Positions 50,570-59,676 of a stretch of 64,000 nt of DNA are shown piece by piece. The notes below the pieces were generated by a model. It made no database searches and had not been told where the DNA came from. It saw nothing but the letters and a program-made list of their open reading frames with translations. The first letter of the stretch is position 1; every line of letters begins with the position of its first letter. The stretch spans positions 1 through 64,000 of the forward strand of contig CAZZHH010000012.1 of the NCBI GenBank assembly GCA_964653595.1, in the 5' to 3' direction. Made by a program: the position numbers and the translations under genes. The DNA comes from JBAXTE01 sp964653595 (lineage in GTDB: Bacteria; Bacteroidota; Bacteroidia; Bacteroidales; WCHB1-69).

Positions 50570-50577
50570 TATATTTG
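50570..50577 (+). promoter_or_regulatory. -7 box (TATATTTG) before the C10 protease gene
   Basis: Perfect TAnnTTTG 141 bases before ATG 50719. The longest in-frame start, at 50575, lies inside this box and so cannot be used if the promoter is real. Confidence 0.5.
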
Positions 50578-50718
50578 CAGTTCAAAAACTGCAAATTGAC
50601 ATTTAAAAGCTGGTGTCTTTTTTCGAGAGCAAACTTTAAAATCTCAATAACGTGTTTTTATATAATTGATTTTAAGACAGTTAAACAATATAAAATTAAA
50701 CAATCTAAACTTGGAAAT

Positions 50719-52500
50719 ATGAAGAAGATCAAACACCTTTTCTTATTAGCAATTTGTTTTGGCTTATTTATACAGGTAAATTCGGCACCTGTTGATAAAG
50801 CAATTGCTAAAAAAGTTGCAATTACCTATTGCAAAACCAAAACTACATTTTTTAAACAAGATTTAACCGCTTCCTCCATTATTAAAGAGCATACCTTATT
50901 TTATTCTGGAAAGCCTACTATGTATGTTTTTAATTTTGAGAATGGTTTTGTAATAACTACCACTGATGATAGAGCTCCTGCAATTATAGCCTATTCTTCT
51001 GAAGGCAACTTGGATATTGAGAACATTCCAACTCCTGCAAAAATGTGGCTAACTCCCATTCAAGAATATGTTGCTAATTTACAAATAGAAAATCCAAAGT
51101 CAGAAAAACATTCTCAATGGGCTGAACTTCTTAACAACAATTCAACTCCTAAAACAAATACTACAAAAGGTGTTAACCCTATACTTTCTAGCAACTGGGG
51201 ACAATCGCAAGGATATAACGACTCTTGTCCAATTATTTCTAGCGGTCCTGGTGGTCGTTGTTTAACAGGATGTGTTGCTACTGCAATGGCTCAAATTATG
51301 TATTACCACAAATATCCTCAATTTGGAAATGGTAACAACTCCTACACTCACATCTACTACGGAACGATAAGTGAAGATTTTAGCAATACCGAATATCTTT
51401 GGAATAATATGTCTAACACTGCAAATAGCACTTCGAGAGCTTATATTTCACAATTAATGTATGATGCAGGTGTTTCTGTTAACATGGATTATGGTCCTGA
51501 TGGATCTGGAACACAATCTCAATTTGCTACTTATGCATTACAAAACAATTTTAGATACCGTTCTGATATTCGTTCGATAAACCGTTTAGATTATGCTTTA
51601 TTAAACTGGCAACGAGTTATCAAAGACAATCTAGACGCACATCAACCTGTATTATACTCAGGCACAGACGATTCTTCTTCTACAAATGCGGGTGGTCATG
51701 CATGGGTTTGTGATGGTTATAACGACAACAACTATTTCCATATGAACTGGGGATGGGATGGCGGTGGAAACGGCTACTTTTGGTTAGACACTCTTAAAGT
51801 AAGCGTTGGTGGAACATTCCAAGGACGTTTTAGAGCTAGCCAAAGTGCTGTAGTAAACATTGCTCCTATTGGACAAAAATTTTGCTATGAAACTCGCGTT
51901 TACAATGAGCCAAACTTTACCTTTAATGATGGAAGTGGAGTTTCACCATATAAAAACAATTCAGATTGTAGAACCATCATCGACCTCGACACAATGGCTA
52001 TTAACCTGACTTTTACATACTTCAACACACAAGCTGATACCGATTTGTTGAAAATTTATCATGGCACAAGTGAAAATCCTGATTCTTTAATTGGAACCTA
52101 CTCTGGAATAACTCCTCCTGCACCAATTAGCACTCCTCAAGGTGGAAAATTATATTTGGTTTTCACTTCTGACGATAATGTACAAGGAGAAGGTTGGACT
52201 GCATCCGTACAAGGTACTTGGGCTGGCATCAACGAAAATGCATCTTTCAACAACAATGTAAGATTATATCCTAACCCAACTACTGACAATTTACTTATTA
52301 CCATATCCGAATTATCGAATGAAAATACAACCGTTTCATTTGTTGACTTAATGGGAAGAGTAATTTCAAAAACGAATGTTCAATTCTCTAATGGTGGAAA
52401 TGCTTTTGTAAACACAAGTAATCTCACCGCTGGAATTTATATTATTAAAGTTGAATCTGCTAATCATACTACTTTCTCTTCAAAATTGATTAAGAAATAG
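50719..52500 (+). CDS. C10 (streptopain-like) cysteine protease with T9SS sorting domain
   Basis: 593-residue secreted protease. Signal peptide (1-22), a Spi-type inhibitory prodomain (~23-125), and a C10 peptidase domain (~150-385) with catalytic C185 in GRCLTGCVATAMAQ and H327 in GGHAWVCDGY; NWGWDGGGNGYF supplies the later conserved Trp/Asn region. A CUB-like domain (~389-500; CYETRVYNEPNFTFNDGSG, then DTDLLKIYHG) and a type A T9SS sorting domain (~515-593; LYPNPTTDNLLITI, LTAGIYIIKVE) follow. It resembles SpeB and P. gingivalis PrtT. The ATG at 50719 starts a proper signal peptide. Monocistronic, with its own promoter box and terminator. Confidence 0.95.
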   Translation: MKKIKHLFLLAICFGLFIQVNSAPVDKAIAKKVAITYCKTKTTFFKQDLTASSIIKEHTLFYSGKPTMYVFNFENGFVITTTDDRAPAIIAYSSEGNLDIENIPTPAKMWLTPIQEYVANLQIENPKSEKHSQWAELLNNNSTPKTNTTKGVNPILSSNWGQSQGYNDSCPIISSGPGGRCLTGCVATAMAQIMYYHKYPQFGNGNNSYTHIYYGTISEDFSNTEYLWNNMSNTANSTSRAYISQLMYDAGVSVNMDYGPDGSGTQSQFATYALQNNFRYRSDIRSINRLDYALLNWQRVIKDNLDAHQPVLYSGTDDSSSTNAGGHAWVCDGYNDNNYFHMNWGWDGGGNGYFWLDTLKVSVGGTFQGRFRASQSAVVNIAPIGQKFCYETRVYNEPNFTFNDGSGVSPYKNNSDCRTIIDLDTMAINLTFTYFNTQADTDLLKIYHGTSENPDSLIGTYSGITPPAPISTPQGGKLYLVFTSDDNVQGEGWTASVQGTWAGINENASFNNNVRLYPNPTTDNLLITISELSNENTTVSFVDLMGRVISKTNVQFSNGGNAFVNTSNLTAGIYIIKVESANHTTFSSKLIKK

Positions 52501-52518
52501 TATCCTAACACCGATTTT

Positions 52519-52558
52519 AAAAAAGGAATTCTTTGTAAAAGGAGTTCCTTTTTTTTTA
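52519..52558 (+). terminator. Terminator of the C10 protease gene
   Basis: Stem AAAAAGGAATTC (52520-52531) with GAGTTCCTTTTT (ending 52553), one G-T pair, followed by a T run. It begins about 20 bases after the stop codon. Confidence 0.85.
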
Positions 52559-52965
52559 TTATCACACCATTTCATTGTGAAGAGTAATACCCTATCCGTT
52601 TAAAAAAAACATCTACCTCAATGTTTAAATTTTGAGTTTTTGGGTTTGATTAATCTTGTGATACACACTTTAAAAGCATTTAAACCTGACGTATTAAGCG
52701 ATACATATTATCCTTTCCTTTCTAGAGTTACACATAGAATAAAATTACGAGTAGAGATTTATCCAAAGATTGTGTAAATCAAATCATAGATAAAAAATAG
52801 TTTCTATATAGATGGATAAATGAGTATAAGATATTCCTCGAAGTAGAATTATACTTAGAATTACAGCTAAAATACACTTACCTAGAACCAACATAAATGA
52901 TTTTGACTTGTATCTTACAAGTTAATAGGAATAACTATGTATTCTGGAGTTTTATCTTAAAATTA

Positions 52966-53008
52966 AAGAATCCAAAAGAGGTTTAGTTGAAACTTCTTTT
53001 GGATTCTT
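52966..53008 (-). terminator. Terminator of the AsmA-like gene
   Basis: 19-bp hairpin with a single G-T pair, left arm 52966-52984, right arm 52990-53008, 5-base loop. On the minus strand it is 36 bases after the stop and is followed by TTTAATTTT. Confidence 0.8.
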
Positions 53009-53044
53009 ACATAAAAAAATGAGGGTATTAAGCAAAGTTGAATA

Positions 53045-55891
53045 CTATTTTGCTTTTGCCCTAGCGTCATGAATCAATTTGTCTCCGTCCGCTTTTGCTT
53101 TGTTAATCAAGTTGTTGGATTTATCCTCGGCCTCTTTGTTCAATTTTGCAGCTTTGTCTTGAGCTTCTTTATTTAGTTTGGCAGCTGTTTTTTCGGCAGC
53201 AATTTTTGCTATTGGATTTTTGGCTTCTGCAATCAGTTTCTTGCCTTGGGCGTCCGTTTCTGCAATCAGCTTATCGCCAGCTTTTTTAGCTTCTGCTTTT
53301 ATGTTATCGGCTTGTTTTTGAGCCTCGGCAATTAAGGCATCGGCTTTTTTCTGTGCATCGTCGAGGGCTTTATTTACCTCTTCTTTTACAGTAGCAACCA
53401 CCTCGTCTTTTTTCTTATTAATCTCGTCTTGGATAGCTCCTTTTACATCAGCTACTGCATTGTTTGCAGCGTCTCGAAGACCTGTCTTGATAATTGGCTT
53501 GGTGAATGTTCCACCTATCTTGATGTCGAATTTCAACATTTCCGACGGATTTACCTTCACTCCAGCTTGTGCTATTTTGCCAGTTACGCTATTTACAAAA
53601 TCGTTCGCAGCATTGCCAAACACGTTTCTAGGAACTTGCATCTTCATTGTGTAATCGATGGTTTGATCGAGACCAGTAGTTCCGCTTACGGTAACTTTGC
53701 CTTGATCCAATTTAATATCGAAAGGTTCGGTAGTTACTTTTCCATCTGCGATTTTGAAACGGAGAGCGATGTTATTCAAATTCACCTTTTTAAACGCTGC
53801 AATTTTCGATATTTCTGCCACTTGGTTTAACAGATTCGATCCCAAGATGGAAACGGTAGAAGTCTTCAACGATCCTTTAGCGTTAACAGTTTTCCAAACC
53901 GGTGTCATCGTCTTATCCAACGTGCTATTATAGTCGAATGAGGTAGAAAACTTGCCAGTAGCATTTTCGGCAATAGGAGCTACTTTCTTCATGATTTCAA
54001 ATGCTTTCCAGGTTTTGTGGATATCCAAATTTGTTAGCACGAACGAAAAAGCAGCGTCGGGTTGTACCGATTTACTGGAATACGATCCGTTCATCTTAAT
54101 TTGTCCGTCCAAAACGTTCATCATCACATTGTTCATCTTTACTTTCTGATCTACCAATTGAATAATTCCACTAAGGTTATTGATGTCCAATTTATCATAA
54201 ACCACCTTTTTAAAATTGGATTTCATAGTAAAATCGATGTTTTTTGGAACATCAAAAGCGGTGAGAGCCGACAAGGAATCGGGTGTTGAAGTTGGAGTGG
54301 CAGTTGCAGGTTCGTCGGACAAGAACTGGTTTACATTCAAATAATTAGAATTAATCGTTAAAACACCCTTTAACGCACCTTTGTCAAAAACGTATGGGAT
54401 AAAATTTTCTACCTTTCCGGAGGCGCTAAGGTCACTTTGTTCCATCTTCACGTCCATATTCGAAAGTTCGGCATATTGAGGGGTGAACTTCAGTGCTGCC
54501 GAAGTTATCGTAACGCCTTTTGGATAATCTTTATCGGAATAGAAGAAGTTTTTAAGTTCCATCAGACCAGTCGCTTTGAATTTTTCATATTGTTTTTTAT
54601 CCAACATCGACATGCGACCTGCAAAAGCCAAATCTGCAGTCATCAAGCCTGTAAGTTTCTGATCGTTAGTTAACGGATAAAAATCTTTTACAATATTTAG
54701 GTCAATTTTACCTTTTGCCTTGGCGTCTATGTTTGCATCACTGATAGGCGTACTTACATAAAGCGACATATCAAAAGGATTTCCGGCCATTTCCACATGG
54801 AACTGTTTCACATCGATAATGGTGTTGTCGTAACTTCCGCCTTTGTTGGATACTTTAGCGGCAATCTGTATGTTGTTGACCGATTTTGGTAAATCGGGAT
54901 ATTTGAACATGGCATTTTTCACCTTCATATTCAATTCAAAAGCAGGCAGATTGAGCGAATCCATTCTTCCTTTGGCAAATGCCGACATCTCGAAACTTCC
55001 ATCCGTTTTGATTTTGTCGAAGTCTTTCAAGAAAATAGCTGGAACCATCGATAGGATACTCTTAAATTTGGTATCGGGGGTTTTAAGTTTAATATCCATG
55101 TTGTAGCTACCGTCTTTTGGCATTTCAAAAAATCCAGCGAACTCCATGGACAAATCGTTAAATTTTACGTTGTTATCGAGAAAATCGAATTTCATCTTGT
55201 CAAAATCGGCATTCATATCAAATTTTACGTCGGCTTTTCCTTTTTTAAGGTAAGCGATACCATCCATCACAAAGGTAAGCTCATCGATGGTAGTCTTTGT
55301 ACGCAAATCGGTAGTAGAAGCTGTGAGATCGCCTTTTAAAGTGTGGTTTAATCCCAATACTTCGGCCGCCATGTTCGATTGTTTGTCTGTATAGCGGATG
55401 TTTCCATCTTCAATTTTAAACTTTTGGAGAGTGAGCTTAAATTTAGAAGGTTCCGATTTAGCGGTATCTTGTGGAGTTTCAGAAGGTTTTGTAATATCCC
55501 AGTTGGCTTTGCCGTCTTTTTCCACAATCAAGTTGATGTTAGGTTTGGTCAGCGTGATTCCTTCGATTTTATAATTATCCCCAGAGATGACGCTAAACAA
55601 ATCAATGGATACGTATATTTTTTTCATGCCCACCAGGGTGTCGCCAGCAAAATTGCCAACGCCGACCACCGAAAGATCTTCCAATCCCAACGAGAAATTT
55701 GGGAAACTGCGGAAGAGAGTCAAGTCCACATCTTTCCAATCCACTTTCGCATTTAAGCTCTTGTTTACCTCTTTTTTAACCTGTTCAAGAATCTTTCCCT
55801 TAAATAGGAATGGGGTTGCAATAAGGAGTATGAGCAATACACCCAAGGTGATTCCCGAAATTTTTAATATCTTTTTTACCTTGCTGTTCAT
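53045..55891 (-). CDS. Large AsmA-family protein with Lys/Ala-rich tail
   Basis: 948-residue protein with one N-terminal inner-membrane anchor (ISGITLGVLLILLIATPFLF, ~9-28) and a very long periplasmic domain of AsmA/DUF748 type: VDWKDVDLTLFRSFPNFSLGLEDLSVVG at the start and the AsmA_2-like KGSLKTSTVSILGSNLLNQVAEISKI and GKVTVSGTTGLDQTIDYTMKMQVP near 690-790. AsmA proteins are thought to form beta-grooves that carry phospholipids to the outer membrane or affect outer-membrane assembly. Unusual: the last ~110 residues are a Lys/Ala/Glu-rich helical repeat (KLIAEAKNP, KLNKEAQDKAAK, KLNKEAEDKSNN) that predicts a long coiled coil. By eye its codon use is richer in G and C than its neighbours. Confidence 0.9.
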   Translation of the reverse strand: MNSKVKKILKISGITLGVLLILLIATPFLFKGKILEQVKKEVNKSLNAKVDWKDVDLTLFRSFPNFSLGLEDLSVVGVGNFAGDTLVGMKKIYVSIDLFSVISGDNYKIEGITLTKPNINLIVEKDGKANWDITKPSETPQDTAKSEPSKFKLTLQKFKIEDGNIRYTDKQSNMAAEVLGLNHTLKGDLTASTTDLRTKTTIDELTFVMDGIAYLKKGKADVKFDMNADFDKMKFDFLDNNVKFNDLSMEFAGFFEMPKDGSYNMDIKLKTPDTKFKSILSMVPAIFLKDFDKIKTDGSFEMSAFAKGRMDSLNLPAFELNMKVKNAMFKYPDLPKSVNNIQIAAKVSNKGGSYDNTIIDVKQFHVEMAGNPFDMSLYVSTPISDANIDAKAKGKIDLNIVKDFYPLTNDQKLTGLMTADLAFAGRMSMLDKKQYEKFKATGLMELKNFFYSDKDYPKGVTITSAALKFTPQYAELSNMDVKMEQSDLSASGKVENFIPYVFDKGALKGVLTINSNYLNVNQFLSDEPATATPTSTPDSLSALTAFDVPKNIDFTMKSNFKKVVYDKLDINNLSGIIQLVDQKVKMNNVMMNVLDGQIKMNGSYSSKSVQPDAAFSFVLTNLDIHKTWKAFEIMKKVAPIAENATGKFSTSFDYNSTLDKTMTPVWKTVNAKGSLKTSTVSILGSNLLNQVAEISKIAAFKKVNLNNIALRFKIADGKVTTEPFDIKLDQGKVTVSGTTGLDQTIDYTMKMQVPRNVFGNAANDFVNSVTGKIAQAGVKVNPSEMLKFDIKIGGTFTKPIIKTGLRDAANNAVADVKGAIQDEINKKKDEVVATVKEEVNKALDDAQKKADALIAEAQKQADNIKAEAKKAGDKLIAETDAQGKKLIAEAKNPIAKIAAEKTAAKLNKEAQDKAAKLNKEAEDKSNNLINKAKADGDKLIHDARAKAK

Positions 55892-56205
55892 AGAAGTATA
55901 AGTTTAAGTTTTTTTACAAATTTACATATAAAAACCAAATGGATTGCACAAATGTTCGTTATTTTTATAAGTGGAAAGCCATATCGAGTTTTTGTGCGAT
56001 TCAGCTATATTTTTAGTGCCCAAAGTTGTAGGTTGATTAATTCCCCTGAGCGAAACTGAAGGTGTTTTCACTACCCAAGCGGAGTAAAGATTATATCATC
56101 TCACCTCAAATTCTACTCTAAATTTATATAAATATAATTCGATTAAAACACATAATGACTATGTAATTATTATAATTATCAATATTTAATCATGAATGAA
56201 AAGTT
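55892..56205. other. Intergenic region between AsmA-like and ald genes
   Basis: 314 bases. Contains the -7 box for the AsmA-like gene (55917-55924). A moderately GC-richer middle part (about 56035-56100) has no open frame or evident structure. Confidence 0.45.
55917..55924 (-). promoter_or_regulatory. -7 box (TAAATTTG) before the AsmA-like gene
   Basis: Perfect TAnnTTTG on the minus strand, 25 bases before ATG 55891. Confidence 0.45.
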
Positions 56206-57426
56206 TTACCAAGAATACGACATTAAATCGATATCCTGATATGGGAGTTGAAAATGCTCACTAATGATTCGATGAGTAATAAATCCTTTAAAAGAGTAAA
56301 TCCCTTTACGGAAGAATGGTTCCGATTTAATAAACCACTCGGTTCCACCTGCTTCGCAAATGTTTAACAATACTGGAGCAAGGTAATTACTTAGAGCATA
56401 CGAAGCTGTATGAGGGACCTTGGATGCAATATTTGGAACACAATAGTGGGTAACCCCAAAAAGTTTAAATACAGGGTTTGAGTGATCAGTAGGGCGCGAT
56501 GTCTCTACACACCCGCCTTGATCGATGCTCACGTCAATAATTACCGAACCAGCTTTCATCTCTTTTACCATCTCTTCGGAGACTATATGAGGCGAACGAC
56601 CAGAGTTGCTATGAATTGCACCAATAAGGACATGAGCAGTTTTTAGCGATTTTAACAAAACCTTTGGTTGGATGATAGAAGTGAAAATTCTAGCGTTTAA
56701 ATTTTCTTGAAGTCGTCGTAATTTGTAAATGTTGTTATCAAATACTTTCACCATAGCTCCCAAACCCATTGCTGCTCTAGCAGCATATTCGCCTACGGTA
56801 CCAGCACCAAGAATCACTACTTCTGTAGGAGTAATACCAGAGAAACCTCCTAACATGTTTCCTTTCCCATAATTTAAATCCGATAAATACTGGGCAGCAA
56901 TAAGAATAGAGGTGTTGCCTGCAATTTCACTAACAGCTCTAACAATTGGAAAAGAGTGTGACTGGTCCTGAATATATTCAAAGGCGACGCCGATGGCTTT
57001 TTTTTCTGAAATTTTTGCAAAATATTCTTGTGTTTGAATGGTGGGATGTAAGGCCGAAAATATGGTTTGGTTGGCCTTAATCATGTCTAATTCCGAGACA
57101 GATAATGGTGAAATACGCAACAAAATATCTGAATTTGAAAACAAATATCCTGTAACATCCACAATATCAGCACCCGCATCGATATAATCTTGATTTGAAA
57201 AATGAGATTCATTGCCAGCATAAGACTCCACCAAAACTCGGTATCCATTTTTTACCAGCAAATTAACCGCTTCTGGGACTAATGCCACTCTGTGTTCGCT
57301 ATCATTAGTCTCTTTGAGGACTCCAATTACCATTTGGACATTGTTTTTTTTAACATCCAGCATCTCTTCTTGAGGTAACAATCCACTCTTGCCAAGATTT
57401 ATTAAATTGTTTTGTGTAGACTCCAT
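56206..57426 (-). CDS. ald: Alanine dehydrogenase
   Basis: 406-residue NAD-dependent enzyme interconverting L-alanine and pyruvate plus ammonia. The AlaDh/PNT N-terminal domain (~32-165) opens with MVIGVLKETNDSEHRVALVPEAV; the NAD-binding domain (~180-340) has VVILGAGTVGEYAARAAMGLGA and the family segment IDQGGCVETSRPTDHSNP with FGVTHYCVPNI. An N-terminal extension of about 30 residues is common in Bacteroidota. It is last in the porX, tsaE, ald run, 11 bases after tsaE. A PntA-like role is unlikely as it lacks membrane segments. Confidence 0.93.
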   Translation of the reverse strand: MESTQNNLINLGKSGLLPQEEMLDVKKNNVQMVIGVLKETNDSEHRVALVPEAVNLLVKNGYRVLVESYAGNESHFSNQDYIDAGADIVDVTGYLFSNSDILLRISPLSVSELDMIKANQTIFSALHPTIQTQEYFAKISEKKAIGVAFEYIQDQSHSFPIVRAVSEIAGNTSILIAAQYLSDLNYGKGNMLGGFSGITPTEVVILGAGTVGEYAARAAMGLGAMVKVFDNNIYKLRRLQENLNARIFTSIIQPKVLLKSLKTAHVLIGAIHSNSGRSPHIVSEEMVKEMKAGSVIIDVSIDQGGCVETSRPTDHSNPVFKLFGVTHYCVPNIASKVPHTASYALSNYLAPVLLNICEAGGTEWFIKSEPFFRKGIYSFKGFITHRIISEHFQLPYQDIDLMSYSW

Positions 57427-57437
57427 CTTTCTTAAAC

Positions 57438-57851
57438 TTAAAAAGTAATAATCCGATTATTGGTATTCTCATCTGTCACGATACGAACCATGACCGTATT
57501 TGCAGGTAAAATATCCTTAACTATCTCTGGCCATTCTATCAGGCAATAATGGCCACTATAAAAGCATTCATTAAATCCTAAATTAATTGCTTCTTGACTA
57601 TTTTTCAACCGATAGAAATCAAAATGATATACCATTTTTTTATCGGAGTAGTATTCGTTTACGATAGAGAAGGTGGGACTTGTCACTAATTCTTCAACAC
57701 CCAAACAGGTGCACACTTGTTTAATAAAAGTTGTTTTTCCGGCACCCATTTCTCCATCAAATGCAAAAAGTCGAGAATTAGGATAAAAATCAATCAACGA
57801 CTGAGCTATTTGGTTTAGTTCATCCACGTTTGAACAAGTAAATTGTCTCAT
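57438..57851 (-). CDS. tsaE: tRNA threonylcarbamoyladenosine biosynthesis ATPase TsaE
   Basis: 137-residue P-loop ATPase that works with TsaB, TsaC and TsaD in making t6A37 on ANN-reading tRNAs. Walker A FDGEMGAGKTTFIKQVC (~32-48), the family motif SPTFSIVNEY, the HFDFYRLKNSQEAINLGFNE region and the IEWPE motif near 105-110 are all present. ATG 57851 is preferred over 57872, giving MRQFTCSNVDEL and the usual length. It sits 55 bases after porX and 11 before ald on the minus strand. Confidence 0.95.
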   Translation of the reverse strand: MRQFTCSNVDELNQIAQSLIDFYPNSRLFAFDGEMGAGKTTFIKQVCTCLGVEELVTSPTFSIVNEYYSDKKMVYHFDFYRLKNSQEAINLGFNECFYSGHYCLIEWPEIVKDILPANTVMVRIVTDENTNNRIITF

Positions 57852-57906
57852 AAAGAATCTTCCATTAAGCACTAAAAAAAGTTAATATTTGGCAACAATC
57901 GCATCT

Positions 57907-59460
57907 CTATTTTGGAATCAAATGAACAAAAGGAATCAACATCTCTTCCATAGAAATTCCCCCATGTTGAAATGTATTTCGATAATAATTTACATAATAA
58001 TTATAGTTGTTAGGATATGCAAAAAAATGGTCACTCTGAGCAAAGATGTAAGACGATGAAAGGCTGTTTTTGGGAAGATAAATAGTTTCTGGATTTCTCA
58101 CCTCAAAAACATCTTTAGAGTTAGTCTCCAGACTTCTCCCCTCTTTATATCTTAAGTTAGTGGTGGTATCTCTATCGCCAACAATTCTAACTGGATTTTT
58201 TACCAATATTGATCCATGATCGGTAGTGATACATATCGGAATTTTCTTTTCAGCAAGTTGTTTTATGAGTTCTTGTAAGGGGGAGTGCTCAAACCAAGAT
58301 TTTGTAATAGATCGATAAGCTGCTTCATCTGAAGCCAATTCTCTGATTAATTCACTTTCAGTACGAGCATGAGAAAGCATATCTACAAAATTATACACAA
58401 CAACATTCAACGGGTTATTTGAATACTGATGAATGGTTTCGGTAATTTTCCAACCAAAATCGACATTTAACACCTTAGAATAGTGGTGTTTGATATTAAT
58501 TCCATATCGTTTTAAGTACAAATCGAGCAATTCACTTTCAAACTGATTTTTATGGCCCTCATCTCCCTCTTCGACCCAATACTGAGGATATTTTTTAGCA
58601 ATTTCGGAAGGCAGTAATCCCGAAAAGAGAGCATTTCGAGCAAATTGGGTAGCAGTAGGCAAAGCCGCAAAATAGAGTTCATCCGAAGCCACATCATACA
58701 ACTCTCTAAAATAGGGTTCTATCGCCTTCCATTGGTCGTAACGTAAATTGTCGATCACAATCAAATAGGTGTTTTGAGAATTTTTGAGTAGCGGAAAAAG
58801 TCTTTCCTTTAGCAAGGTTTGAGACATCATTGGCACATCATCGGTGGTTGAGTTTAACCATGAAATATAATTTTTAGAAACAAAGCGACCAAATAATTTA
58901 TTAGCTTCCGCTTTTTGTTGTATCAAAACATCTACAATGCCATTGTCGTTGTTTTTCTCCAAAAGAATCTCCCATTGTACTAAATTGGTATATATATTCT
59001 TCCAATCCTCAACACTTCGAGCATCCATAATATCGAGGCTCAGTTTTCGGAACTCTTTTTGATATTTTTCGAGATTTTTCTTAAGAATTAGGTCTTTGTT
59101 TTCCACAATTTTTTTTACACTTAGAAAAATCTGGTTAGGATTTACTGGTTTGATTAAATAATCGGTAATTTTTGAGCCCAAAGCATCATCCATGATATGT
59201 TCTTCTTCGCTCTTGGTAATCATTACTACAGGAAGAAAAGGGTTGATTTTTTTTATTTCATCCAATGTATCAAGGCCAGATAAACCGGGCATATTTTCAT
59301 CGAGAAAAACAATCGTAGGCTGCTCTGTTTTGATGATTGCCAGGCCTTCGTAGCCATTATTGGAAACAATCACCTTGAGTCCTTTTGCTTCTAAGAAAAG
59401 AATATGTGGGGTTAATAAATCAATTTCATCATCGACCCATAGTATTTTAATTTGTTCCAT
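57907..59460 (-). CDS. porX: PorX-type response regulator with PglZ domain (T9SS regulator)
   Basis: 517-residue regulator. The receiver domain (1-120) has D10/D11, phospho-acceptor D54 in VFLDENMPG, T82 and K104 in YLIKPVNP. A three-helix linker and a C-terminal PglZ (alkaline-phosphatase-superfamily) domain (~200-517) follow, with YLIVIDNLRYDQWKAI, LPTATQFARNALFSGL, a central VVYNFVDMLSHART, and TTDHGSILVKNP near the end. This is the PorX architecture: in Porphyromonas and Flavobacterium PorX works with PorY to control T9SS genes, and its PglZ domain has phosphodiesterase activity on oligonucleotides. T9SS cargo at 16.7 and 50.7 kb fits. First gene of the porX, tsaE, ald run; divergent from the HD-domain gene. 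Confidence 0.95.
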   Translation of the reverse strand: MEQIKILWVDDEIDLLTPHILFLEAKGLKVIVSNNGYEGLAIIKTEQPTIVFLDENMPGLSGLDTLDEIKKINPFLPVVMITKSEEEHIMDDALGSKITDYLIKPVNPNQIFLSVKKIVENKDLILKKNLEKYQKEFRKLSLDIMDARSVEDWKNIYTNLVQWEILLEKNNDNGIVDVLIQQKAEANKLFGRFVSKNYISWLNSTTDDVPMMSQTLLKERLFPLLKNSQNTYLIVIDNLRYDQWKAIEPYFRELYDVASDELYFAALPTATQFARNALFSGLLPSEIAKKYPQYWVEEGDEGHKNQFESELLDLYLKRYGINIKHHYSKVLNVDFGWKITETIHQYSNNPLNVVVYNFVDMLSHARTESELIRELASDEAAYRSITKSWFEHSPLQELIKQLAEKKIPICITTDHGSILVKNPVRIVGDRDTTTNLRYKEGRSLETNSKDVFEVRNPETIYLPKNSLSSSYIFAQSDHFFAYPNNYNYYVNYYRNTFQHGGISMEEMLIPFVHLIPK

Positions 59461-59676
59461 TTCCAGTTTAGTTAATTAATTAGAATAAAATTTACACATA
59501 GTTAATTTTGAGCTTATTTAGTTTAACAACACCTATTTCATCTTATTTCTAATAACATAATTTATAGTGAAATATGATCTCATTTGATATAAAAAAATCA
59601 AAAAAATATTCTTCTTTACAAATATAATAATTTTTTAGTCACAAAAAACAGTAAATTCGCTATAAAAAAAGAATTG

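Larger units (their letters stand above)
50176..50718. other. Divergent intergenic region (Crp/Fnr gene and C10 protease gene)
   Basis: About 540 bases, very AT-rich. It contains a minus-strand -7 box (50203-50210) and a plus-strand -7 box (50570-50577). An 80-codon open frame at 50250-50492 has no family features, an atypical composition and no promoter box, and I do not call it a gene. The last ~140 bases are the likely leader of the protease mRNA. Confidence 0.5.
52501..53044. other. 544-base convergent intergenic region
   Basis: Flanked by two terminators (52519-52558 on plus, 52966-53008 on minus). The ~400 bases between them have no plausible gene and show only a small 7-bp hairpin, ACTTGTA/TACAAGT, at 52906-52922. 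I see nothing else in it. Confidence 0.5.

Noticed and set aside
53429..53830. 133-codon open frame on the plus strand
   Set aside because: Antisense to the AsmA-like gene; several similar frames occur along that gene, an effect of its composition.
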